Assembly: GCA_029961685.1 (NCBI GenBank)
Contig: JARWKL010000008.1
Location: 6,946,501 to 7,010,500, forward strand
DNA from: Aristolochia californica
Taxonomy: Eukaryota > Streptophyta > Magnoliopsida > Piperales > Aristolochiaceae
Direction: 5' to 3'
Length of the DNA stretch: 64,000 nucleotides
Under the pieces are notes generated by a model. That model did no database searches, had not been told where the DNA came from, and saw nothing but the letters and a program-made list of their open reading frames with translations. Position numbers and translations under genes: made by a program. Positions 45,031 through 54,983 of this stretch are shown here, piece by piece. Within the stretch, counting starts at the first letter, position 1, and every line of letters starts with the position of its first letter.

Positions 45031-45540
45031 AGAGGGAAATCTCCTCTCCTAGAAAGTTCAGTTCATTTATATTTTGAGTGAATGTAGAGTTCATCTCAAC
45101 TATTGATTCGCCTAGTTTCATTTTAAGTTCAGCTCATTGGGCAATCAATAAATTGATCCTAGAGTCCTTGACTCTAGTGGTTTCCTCATGTGTGACCTCT
45201 AACTGATACCATATTTCCTTCGTGATCCTACATGTGGAGAGTCAATTAAACTAATTTGATCCTAAGGAACACAACAATAAGTTGATGACCTGAGTTATTT
45301 TTTAGGTGCTCTTTATCTTCCCTCATCAACTCATTGAAGCGATTTGTGAAAAGAGTGTCATTCTCAAGTTTTTGAGCCTCAAATGGACCATTCTTTATCA
45401 CATGCCAATATCCATAGTTAACTCCATTGGAGGAAGAATACTATTCTTACCTACCAATACCCATAGTTAACTCCATTAAATAATGGGGAAGTATTAGCCG
45501 ATTGTCCTCCATGAAGGACCAATTTATCTTGAGATGCCAT
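45031..45540 (-). pseudogene. Copia F(-) gag, N-terminal part
   Basis: The minus-strand ATG at 45540 reads MASQDKLVLHGGQSANTSPL and FNGVNYGYW, then stops. A duplicated NGVNYGYW segment (about 45409-45485) is followed by NGPFEAQKLENDTLFTNRFN. This is a copia gag head of the DUF4219/UBN2 type. Copia H interrupts it at 45035; the tail is at 36086-36320. Confidence 0.85.
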
Positions 45541-45593
45541 CTTAATCGAAATTTAAAATTAAGTAAATTTTGACATAATTTAAGATTCGGCCT

Positions 45594-47021
45594 GCTCTAA
45601 TACCAATTGTTGGCCCATGAAGCTTCTCAATAGGGGGAGATTTGAGTTTTTCAAATTTTAAAACTTAATGTGTGCCATAATTAAATGAAACAAAAATAAA
45701 AATAAATAGAGAAAATTTTACACACCACAATTGAACAAAAAATGGTTTGTTATCAATATTCCCCTTTTGGTATTCATTGCCCAAGAACCCATGCTTGGGA
45801 AATTTCACTAATAATCGCTCTATTAGTTTGGAATTACAAGAAAGAGATTTTGGCTCTCCTTCAAGCCAAATATACGATTGCAACGTTATCTCTCGAAGAG
45901 ATAGCTAGATTCCCGCTTTAGTAGGCCCTTTCCATCAAGATTTATCAAGGTTCTAGATGAACCAATTAGAAAATGAAAATTACAAAGAAAAGTAAAACTT
46001 ACACCCTTGAAATTGGAGAAATGCCCTTCTCCTTGATGATTTCAAGCTTCCAGCCTTTGATGCACGAGGGAGAGATAGGAGCTTGATTAATTATGAATGC
46101 AAGGAATTGGAATGAGAAAAGAATGCAAAGCTTTTGCAAAGTATGGCTTTCTCTTTCTCAAAAAAGAACTTAGGAAATATTTTCAAATGATTTAGAATAA
46201 ATCGAAGTAGGTATACCAATAAAAGCTCATTAACTTCTCAATGGGAAGTTTTGTGGGCTATTTAAAGTTCCCGTAGCTAAACTAGCCATTTTTTGACTGT
46301 TTGAAAAAAAAGTAGATTTTACATTGATCAATCAATGTATAGTGATTGATTGATTAATCACGTGTAACAACTATATTTCTGTCAAAATGTCACTTATAAA
46401 ATTGATGGTGTGATTGATTAATATCTTCCCGTTTGATTTGATATTTTAAGTTGATTGATCAAAGTAGATGGTATGATCGATCATTCAGAAATCCATTGGT
46501 AGAGCATAAAAAAAGTATGATTGCTCAATGACTTTTCTATGATCGACTATGCTTTATGTTCCCAGTTGGCAAAATTTTGTATGATCGATTAGTCTCTAAG
46601 TGTTGATCGATCAATCAACATGAATTTGCTCTACCTGGACAATATTCATCGATCAATCCACTGATGTTGATTGATCATGTCTTATAACATAGTTTGGCCA
46701 CGTTCTGGATGATCGATCAATCAACCTACCTTGCTTGATTGATCATGCTTCATATTTTTCACACACTTCTGGTTGATTGATCATTGGCAGATGTTGATCA
46801 ATCATTCCAATGCCAATTCACTATGTGAATATTTAAAGCATGGGAATTTGCAATGCTAAGTGATTCCAACTACTGTGAAATGTTTATATGCTTTGATAAA
46901 AACATGTTTGAATGAAAATATGTCCTAAATCTCAAAAAATTAAATTGTACCTCAACTTTTGGAAAAATTGTGTTGCTCTCTTACATAGACTAAGTTTTGA
47001 CATTTCTCAATACTTCTAACA
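45594..47021 (-). repeat. Copia F(-) primer site and unusually long 5' LTR
   Basis: GCTCTAATACCA (45594-45605) is the primer-site complement. An LTR running TGTTGGCCCATGAAGC...CTTCTAACA (45609-47021, about 1.4 kb) follows after three bases. The right third (46320-46820) is filled with TGATCGATCA and TTGATTGATCA-type palindromic words. No open frame with a domain is present. The 3' LTR was not found. Confidence 0.7.
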
Positions 47022-48285
47022 CTTTAGTCTTCAAGTTTTATTTTTCTTTCTAAAGTTACTTCTTCAAGAGTACTTCAACATTCCATGGAGCTTGAGGTCT
47101 TTGAGAAGCATGTCTTGATTCATTAATTAAGACCTTTGAATTTGTGCATCTTCAAGGAAATATATTTGAAATACTAGAATAATAATTGTTAGCTCAATTA
47201 TTATCATCAAAATCAAGAAGGAAGTTAATGCTCGGTCAACAAAAGCATTCATGAGAATGCAAAATTTAGGAGAATGAGCTTAGAAGAGCTTCTAAGGATT
47301 CTTCTAACCTATACATGGAACCCGAAGATAAAGAAGAAGAGCAACTTGAAAAGAAAACTCTTGCTCTAAAGGCTAAAACTAGCGCTGAAAATGACTCTAG
47401 AGAAGAAAACTCTAGTAAAGTGAGCTTCATCTCTGGACATCTCTAAAATATGTGCCAAAAGAATAGAAAATTTAGAAGAGACTAATTCAAAAGTCAAAAT
47501 GTCAGACCTTTCAAGAAGATTGACGTCTGTTTTGAGTGTGGCAAACTGGGGCATAGAAGAAAGAAGTGCCCTGACCTTGAAGGAAGAACCCCATCTTCAA
47601 GTAAGATCCAAAGAATGAGAAGAAGAAGGTTTTGATGTCCTTTTGGGATGCTATGGAAGAGGAGTCTAACCATTCCAAGGAAGAAGAAAGTGATTTGGGC
47701 CTCCCTACAATTGAAGATAATGATGAATCCACCACTTCGAAAAAGGTAAGTGACTCAAACTATGAAAATGAGGTAAAAATACTTTTACAAAAATCATCTT
47801 ATAGTCTAAATAAACATAAGAAAAAAAGAAATTATCAATGAGATGAGATTTCAAATCTCAAGAGTGAGCTCATTGCCTTGAAGGAAGCAAAGAAAATCTA
47901 TGTGGCTAATGCTTCAAGGCAAATCAATGTGGTAGAAAGGCTCTCTTGTGATATGTTAGCCTTTTAGAAGAAGTGCTTTGAACTTAAGCAACAAATCCAG
48001 GCGCTATCACAAAAGAACATACCGAAGAGGAAAATTTGGAAGAAAAAGAAAAAGAAAAAAAAAAAAGTTCTCTCCCATCTCTCATATTTGATGCCAATTT
48101 TGCAATGAAGTGGGACACTATGCCCAATTTGCCAAATTAAGAATGGAAATGGAATCAAACAATTGAGGGTACCCGAAACAAAGGTTATGATTGTGGTAAC
48201 TCACAAAACCTTAGGCAAACAAGTTTTTGATGCCCAAATCACCTAGCATTTCAAATGTTATCCCAAAAATCTCTAGTGATATAGG
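47022..48285 (+). pseudogene. Copia F(+) gag
   Basis: From about 47270 a plus-strand gag appears, with WNPKIKKKSNLKRKLL-like text and then a perfect CCHC zinc knuckle, CFECGKLGHRRKKCPD (about 47526-47573). An acidic segment (NHSKEEESDLGLP, 47632-47841) and a coiled-coil-like ISNLKSELIALKEAK follow. A second knuckle, CQFCNEVGHYAQF (about 48093-48131), has lost its last cysteine. Frameshifts and stops break it. 47022-47270 has no recognisable feature. The element's pol continues at 53859. Confidence 0.82.
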
Positions 48286-50085
48286 TGTTGATTTTTAGAA
48301 CTCCATAGATTACTTCTTGGGAGAAAAAGAGAACATACATTCAGAAGAAAAAAGGAGGAAGAATGGGGTTATGGACTTTGTTGGAAGATAGGGCCCAAGC
48401 CCACATGACCAAGGAAGACCCACATGTCCAAGTGTATTAGAAGATGGCCATAAGGCCAAGGAAGACCCATGCATCCAAGAGATATAAAAGACGGGCTTAA
48501 GACCCACAGATCAAGGAGAAGGCCCATAGGCCCACATATAATAATGGCAAGATGGTAAATAAAGAGTCATCTCATAAAGATGACATTGATGTAATTAAGT
48601 TCAAGCTCTAAGATTAAATCCTAAACCCTAAGTTCAGGGGTATTATTGTAATACAATAGTTTCATTAATCTATAAATAGAGCTTCAGGGGGAGGGTTAGG
48701 ATCATCAAGTCCAGAACCTCTTCTTCCTCTGGTTTTCTCCCAATAGGTCTCTCTCATTTTTCTCCATGAGTTAAATCTATGGAGTCCTGAAAATTCAACA
48801 TGGTATCAGAGCTTTGATTTTTCGGACTTCTAGCTATGGTTTTCAAAATCCAAGAAACCCATTATTTTTTCTTTTCTCATATTGATGCTTCTTTTTTATA
48901 GTGTCTATAATTCCCTTTTTTTTTATTTCCCACCATTACACTACTATTTTTGTTTTTTATTCCTCCCATAAATGAGTTGAGCCGAGTTGACTTGGTAGAA
49001 CATCATCATACCAGCAGAAGACTCTCACGGCGACGGGAGTTTATTTGCTAGAAAAAACCAAAGATGTTATCTGTGCTGAAGACGATCACTTCTCATGGCG
49101 AGGAAGTCGCATTGCCATCTGAAAGGCCGGAGAAGACGATGACACAAAAACTCTGTCAAGTTCCATTTCCAGTCTCTATTACTGCTCGCTCAGAGAGATG
49201 AAATTGCCAGATTGGTTTATTTTCGACTGCTAGAAACCTTCTGATTATCTCTCCTGTCTCTGATTAACAACATAGTATTTCCAGCATGGTTCATGCTTCG
49301 GCAAGGACGACGTTGTGCATTCTATTCTGCCGAGTGGAAGACGACCCACTCTTGTCATCTTAAATTGATTCCTAAGTTCGGAAACCAAATTAAATCCAGC
49401 ACATTACTGTGGTGAATATATTATTCTCGCTGAGTTTCTCAAGTGCCAGGATTGAGTTACCATTTCTGGACTTTTTCCGCCAAGAGTCCTTCGGCTCCGA
49501 GAAGGACCCATTGTTTTTGTCGAAAAGTTTACTTTTGATGCTAGCTATCTTCGAAAATATTTTTTTGGAAACTCCTCTTCTCTGGACAAAAAGTTTCTTC
49601 CATAATCTTGTTGTAATTGCCATCTGAAGGTTGTTGCTGTTTCCGCTCTGTTCGGTCGGGGAAGAAGACTTTGTAGCAAAAATTAAGTTTCCTAACTTAA
49701 CTTGACTCAGGACATGAAATTCAACCATATTACTCAGTTCATGTCCTGAGGTCGTTAGTGGATAGCCGTACTTCAAGTCATGTACATGACTAACATGACT
49801 CAGGAGATCATGTCCAAAGCGTAAATGACAGCAAGTGCTTTCCGCATAATTTTGGCATTCATGTACATGAAACGAGCGCGCCCCTCTCTCTGCCACACAC
49901 CCTCTCACACAGTCTGCTCATTTCGTTCCCGCACCACCTCTCTCGTCTCCCTAACCCCGAGCTCTCTACTCCCTCTCTCGTCTCCACCGTCCCTCTCTGG
50001 TCTCCCTCTGTACGGCCTCCATCTCTCGCTGCGAACATCCTTTCAATGTCCTTCTCTCCATCTTGGACTCACTCTCCCTTTGAAC

Positions 50086-50275
50086 CTCCCGCTCGCTTCT
50101 CCCTCTCTCTTATCCCTCTCAGCCTCCCTCTCTTCTCTCTCTCTCTCTCTCTCTCTCTTCTCCCTCTCTTCTCCCTTTCGGCAATCTCACTCCCACCTCC
50201 TGCTCTCTTCTCCCTCTCTCTTATCCCTCTTAGCCTCCCTCTCTTCTCTCTCTCTCTCTCTTCTCTTTTCCCCCA
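50086..50275 (+). repeat. CT-rich tandem duplication
   Basis: A unit of roughly 100 bases (CTTCTCCCTCTCTCTTATCC...CTTCTCTCTCTC) is present twice, at about 50096-50165 and 50206-50265. It gives the repetitive Ser/Leu-rich open frames seen here, which I do not regard as genes. Confidence 0.7.
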
Positions 50276-50519
50276 AAATACCTTCCAATTTCATGCGATT
50301 TCCCCTATTTCAGTTTCGATTTTCTTCAATTTTGACATTTGGGCTTCAATTTCTTAATTTCTACTTCGATTCGGCATCGATTTCAAAAGGTATGACTATA
50401 CCCTAATTTTTTTTTATTAAATGAGTGTTGTATTTGAGTTACTTTTAGTTTCAGTGCCTAATTTGGGGTTATTTGTGTATAATTGTGGGATTTAGTGTTA
50501 CGGTTTGGGTCTATTTTTT

Positions 50520-50790
50520 TATTAGGGTTAGGGCTTAGTGTTTTTAGGGTTTGGTGCTCTGTATTTAGGGGTTAAGTGTTTAGGGTTAAGGATTTGTGGT
50601 ATTGTTAGGGTTTAGGTTCTGGAATTAGGGTTTAGTTTTTTTTTCAACTTTTTTCAGTTACGGTTTATTGGGTGATAGGATTTGGGGTTTAGGGTTTGGG
50701 GCTTTTAGGGTTTTTAAGATCTAGGGTTTTTTGTTTAAGTTCTAGAATTAGGGTTTAGGGTTTAGGGTTTAGGGTTTTAAGGGTTGAGGG
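50520..50790 (+). repeat. Degenerate telomere-like TTTAGGG repeats
   Basis: Many copies of GGGTTTAGGG, GGGTTAGGG and TTTAGGG variants occur, densest at 50755-50790. They look like an intron or interstitial repeat and not a true telomere array. Confidence 0.7.
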
Positions 50791-50869
50791 TTTATTAGTG
50801 TTTTTTTTAAGGTTCTTAATTACGGTTTAGAGTTTACGGTGTTTAGTCCAGTTCAAACAAGATTGAGTC

Positions 50870-51205
50870 TCCTATACGGGTGCTTTAAAAGCACGATTTC
50901 AAATGTTGGATGACACTCCATATTCTTTTAAGATGCAGAAAAAAATTGTCATTGCTTATTGCATATTGCACAATTATATACGTGGAGAGGATTACAATGA
51001 TATTTTTGATTTAGAAGATGATTTAGATGACGAGTTCAGTGGAGGAGATGATGGGGTCCAATTACGTGCAACGGATGATACAGACAGTGATGATAGTGAT
51101 GGTCTTGTGGAAGAGGATACCCAATCAACAAGCTTTCGGAGGCAGCGTGCATTAGAATCCACAAGAGCCGCACAATTTCGAGATAACATAGTGACTTGCA
51201 TGTGA
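50870..51205 (+). pseudogene. Harbinger-type (DDE_Tnp_4) transposase C-terminal fragment
   Basis: The frame reads LKARFQMLDDTPYSFKMQKK, then IVIAYCILHNYIRGEDYND. That is the end of the catalytic domain of PIF/Harbinger-family transposases, in which ILHN is a conserved word. A strongly acidic tail (DLEDDLDDEFSGGDD) and ESTRAAQFRDNI follow. A stop lies just upstream of the recognisable part, and the N-terminal and central catalytic residues are absent. It is the remnant of a last exon. Confidence 0.75.
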
Positions 51206-52790
51206 AATGATAACTGATGATTGTATCGTTTATTGTTTTTGAACATGTGTTGTTCTTATGTATTAAACTTGTAATTTTATGATTTTAATACTTATCACGA
51301 ACTGGTTATTAGAATAATCGTTATTACGTTAGTAATAAAGTTGTATATTTACTTGTATATTATTTTTATTAAATTTTATTACTATATTAAACTAGATATT
51401 TAAGTCTAGTAAATAAAATATAGTTACAAAATGCATTTGATCAATTAATTAATTTCAAATTTGTGGAAATATATTATTAATTAATACTACGTAAAAAATC
51501 CATATTATGTTTTTAATAAAATAATTCTTTATTTACTCATTATATTTATTTTTTAATTATTGTATTATATTAGTGATTTAATAGTGGTAATTAATATATT
51601 GTTAAATCAAGCATTTGATCAATTATTTTGGTTTAGTTAACCCTTTTTTTATTTAATAAAATGAAAGGTTTCAAATTTAATATATAACTTAAAAGGAAAT
51701 TTATTATTAATTAATATTACGTACAAATATATAGTGTATTGAAGTTATGATTAGATCAATTTTTCCTCTTAAATCATTCATTTTTAGGTTAAAGTATATC
51801 ATATGTTATTAATAAATTAATAACTAAACGTATTACTTTCTTTTTTTATTTATAACATTATTTATTTATTACATGTAATTAATTATGTGCGTATATCATT
51901 GGCTCACGTAATTACCATATTAATGCACAATAAAATATCTAATTCAATTAATAAATATATTAATATATTTTAATTATACATTAAATAACTTATTCATGTA
52001 GTAATAATGGTTATTTTACCTAATTTGGGGTTTAAGGATTATGTTGTAATTAAGTGTATTGTAAGGGTTTAGGGATTCTCTTGTTTTTTGTGTTTTTCTC
52101 ATGTTGGGGCACTAACACTGGAAACTGTTTTCCAGTGCACATGAAGTCGTCAACACTAACACCAAGTGCGAAGATGAAGTTCATGTAGATGACTGACATG
52201 AACTTCATGTTGGAGATGAACATGAACTTCAAAAATCCGTTTTGTTGACTAACCCCCCCTTAGGAAACTTGAATTACTCAGCGCCAAGCCGACCCGCACC
52301 TGTTCTGCCGCAACCTGGACCGGGCAAGTAAACCCAGCGAACCAGGCTGCCCTTATAGCTACTGTTGAGTAGCACCCGTCTACCGAGCCAACCCAGACCA
52401 ACTCAGATCGTGTCAACCTGACTTGGGCCACTTATTTTTTTCCTCGGCATACTGTCTGGACCAAAACTTATATGTATTTCTACCGTGACTTGAATATATT
52501 GGGCTACTATTTGACTCGGCACAACTCGGTAAATTTTTTCTCTTGCTAGATTATTACTTTGTAGAATTGATAGATTATTCCTTGGTCAGCATATTATTTA
52601 GTACATATACTTGCATTGGATTATTTCATGGGTAATTTTATAAGGATTATTTTGGTTCATGTTATATTGGCCTAAGCCCATTTCAGCTGTTGCTATTGTG
52701 TCTCTTTTGATGAGACATTATTATTGAAGGAGAGGTGGCCTCATACCATTATCTATTTGTCCCCGTCAATAATATTAAAAATATTTGCAA

Positions 52791-52990
52791 TTGGGATTCC
52801 ATGACAGAGGAACTTAATACCTTGTCCAAAATATCAAATATGTCAACGGTTGGGATTCCATGACGGATGAACTTAATACCCCGTCAAAAATATCAAATAT
52901 TAGGATTCCATGATGGAGGAACTTAATACCCCATCAAAAATATCAAATGTCAAAGGTTGGGACACCATGATGGAGGAACTTATTATTACA
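52791..52990 (+). repeat. LARD-B tandem repeats, four units of about 50-60 bp
   Basis: GGGATTCCATGACNGANGAA-type units start near 52793, 52852, 52902 and 52959, each followed by CTTAATACC and ATATCAAAT words. They occupy the same place in the element as the 42-bp and 58-bp arrays in LARD-A. Confidence 0.8.
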
Positions 52991-53858
52991 TTTATGTGAC
53001 TTCCCCCCATTAATGTCATATATTACTCTACCACTTGAGAGTCATTGTCCTGTGGAGGGACATAGTGGTGGAGGTGGACACTTCAGAGCAATGCCGATAG
53101 ACACACTACCTACAGAAGACAGAGTGTGGCCTACATCCAGCATGAGTTAAAATTGGAGGATGGAACAATGTCTTAGCATCTAGGAGTGATTTACTCTCAC
53201 TGATATTATGCCAGTTGGGTCTCATGAATGTGAGCACCAGCGTGAGGGGGAGTGTTGGAAGATGAAGACATATTGGTAGATGTGCCATTTTATATAAAAA
53301 ATGATTTTATACATCGTTTGGAGCAAGCTGGGAGTTCATGTTGTTCTCTCACCCCCAGCTTGAGGGGGAGTGTTGGAAGATAGGGCCCAAGCCCACACGA
53401 CCAAGGAAGGTCCACATATTCAAGTGTATTAGAAGATGAGCCCAAGCCCATAAGACCAAGGAAGACCCATGCATTCATGAGATATAGAAGACAGGCTCAA
53501 AGCCCACATATCAAGGAGAAGGCCCATAGGCCCACATACAGATGATAAATAAAGAGTCATCTCATAAAGATGACATTGATGTAATTAAGTTAAAGTTCCA
53601 GGGTTAAAACCTCCATAAGCTCTTCTTCCTCTAGTTTTATCCTAATGGGTCTCTCTCCCTTTTTCTCCCTGAGCTAAATCCATGGAGTCCTGAAAATTCA
53701 ATAGACTTAGTCCAAACCCTCCCCCTTAAGCTATATTTATAGATGGTAAAAGTAAAAATATTATAATTATACCCTTCACCCTAATAAGAGTGAAGAAGAG
53801 ACATAAAATATAAACTAATTACATCAATGACCCTCCAACAAATTCATATCTTCCAACA

Positions 53859-54983
53859 GTAGGTTTGTCTTTGAGACAAGGCACCAAAGAATATCTAGAT
53901 TATGGATAGCTGTTGCTATAGGGACTTGACCTATGACAAGAAATTTTTAGAACTCAAACCAAAATATGGTGGTGATGTAACATTTGGAAATAATAGCAAA
54001 TGTACCATCAAAGGAATTGGTCATGTACCTAAAAAGAACTCTTTCATATCCAATGTCTATTATTTTGAAGGGTTGATGCATGAGTTACATAGCATTAGTC
54101 AATTTTGTGATAAAGGAAAAAAGTTTCATTTTAAAAAAACAAATGTTTAGTAAAGAATTAAATGGACGAACTAGTGCTAGAAGGACATAGAAATAGAAAT
54201 CTCTATGTTGTGAACATAGTATATTTACCCTCAACTATTGCCATCTGTTGGGTGCAAACATTGACGAATCTCGATTATGGCATAAGAGACTAGAACACCT
54301 AGGAACAAATTCCATGAACAAACTAGTTAAGAAAAAGGTAGAGAGAGGACTACCAAACCAAAAAATTTCAAGAGAGAAACCTTAAGATGCTTGCCTACTT
54401 GGAAAGCAAGACAAACAACTCTCAAGGCCAATAACATAGTTTTAATCACTCGAATTTTTCAACTAATCCACATGGATTTAGTTGGACCTACTTGAACCCT
54501 GATCTTAAACAAAAAATGTCTCAATTTAGTGGTTGTATATGACTATTCCAGGTTCACATGGATAAATTTCCTAGCTCACAAGGATGATGCTTTTTCGGCC
54601 TTTGCAAAACTACAGAAAATAGTTCAAAAAGAGCAAGGATGTAACATTATCAAAATCAGGAGTGACTATGAAGGAGAATTTGATAATTCACAAATTCAAG
54701 AATAATGCACAAAGCATGGTATAAAACATATATTTTCAGCTTCTCGAACCCTCAATAAGACGGTGTTGTTGAGAAAAGAAGAAAAAACCTTAATTGAGAT
54801 GGCAAGAGCTATACTACATGCATAAATTTGCCACATAGACCTTTTAACAAAACTATAAATATCACATGCCACATCATAAATTGAGTAAGCATAATGCTCC
54901 TTCTCAAAAAAAAACTCCTTATGAGTTCCAAATGGGTACCCTTCCCAACAACTTATTTTCGTACCTTTTGATGCAAAGTGTTT
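53859..54983 (+). pseudogene. Copia F(+) protease, pre-integrase and integrase
   Basis: A protease region (MDSCCYRDLTYDKKFLELKP, then GGDVTFGNNSKCTIKGIGHV, 53902-54150) has lost the normal DSG context. Pre-integrase follows with LWHKRLEHLGTNSMNKLVKK near 54275, then a broken integrase core (NLVVVYDYSRFTW-like near 54530, FAKLQKIVQKEQGCN near 54610, and later AHKMPHHKLSK-like text). Stops are frequent. The frame continues past LARD-A copy 4 at 57802. Confidence 0.85.

Larger units (their letters stand above)
49685..52270 (+). mobile_element. Decayed DNA transposon, probably PIF/Harbinger-like
   Basis: This 2.6-kb block has no counterpart in the other LARD-B copy, where the equivalent position (near 63390-63415) is uninterrupted. 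Its edges carry an 11-bp inverted repeat, AAGTTTCCTAA (49685-49695) against TTAGGAAACTT (52260-52270). Near the ends are long hairpins: CTCAGGACATGAA with its complement at about 49707-49750, and GAAGTTCATGT with its complement at about 52173-52205. Inside are a CT-rich stretch, TTTAGGG-like repeats, a transposase C-terminus (50870-51205) and a very A/T-rich tail. The exact ends and the target duplication are uncertain: AATT lies on both sides, with one extra G on the right. Confidence 0.6.
48379..53703 (+). mobile_element. LARD-B, non-coding LTR element carrying a DNA transposon
   Basis: The 5' LTR (48379-48800, TGTTGGAAGATAGGGCCC...AAATTCAACA) is followed by primer site TGGTATCAGAGC (48801-48812). 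The polypurine tract AGCTTGAGGGGGAG (53357-53370) precedes a 3' LTR (53371-53703) with an internal deletion of about 90 bases and a mutated end. The target duplication GACTT (48374-48378 and 53704-53708) is perfect. The interior has no gag or pol. It holds a transposon insertion (49685-52270), the GTCTC/GAGAC hairpin (52700-52716), tandem repeats (52791-52990) and the shared 3' block (about 53031-53258). Confidence 0.9.
48286..53858 (-). mobile_element. Solo LTR of family C, split by a LARD-B insertion
   Basis: The two halves 48286-48378 and 53709-53858 join into a 243-bp minus-strand LTR like the one at 38026-38273 (TGTTGATTTTTAGAACTCC...CTTCCAACA). The outer 5-mers ATAGG (48281-48285) and GTAGG (53859-53863) are its target duplication with one change. 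No internal sequence of the family is present, so it is a solo LTR. Everything between the halves is the LARD-B element with its target duplication. Confidence 0.82.

Noticed and set aside
49825..50406. A 193-codon open frame rich in Ser and Leu, with a second overlapping one at 50046-50357
   Set aside because: It is produced by CTC/TCT repeats and a tandem duplication, looks low-complexity in every frame and contains no domain.
50520..50790. Telomere or interstitial telomeric array
   Set aside because: The TTTAGGG-like units are irregular and mixed with other sequence inside a transposon.
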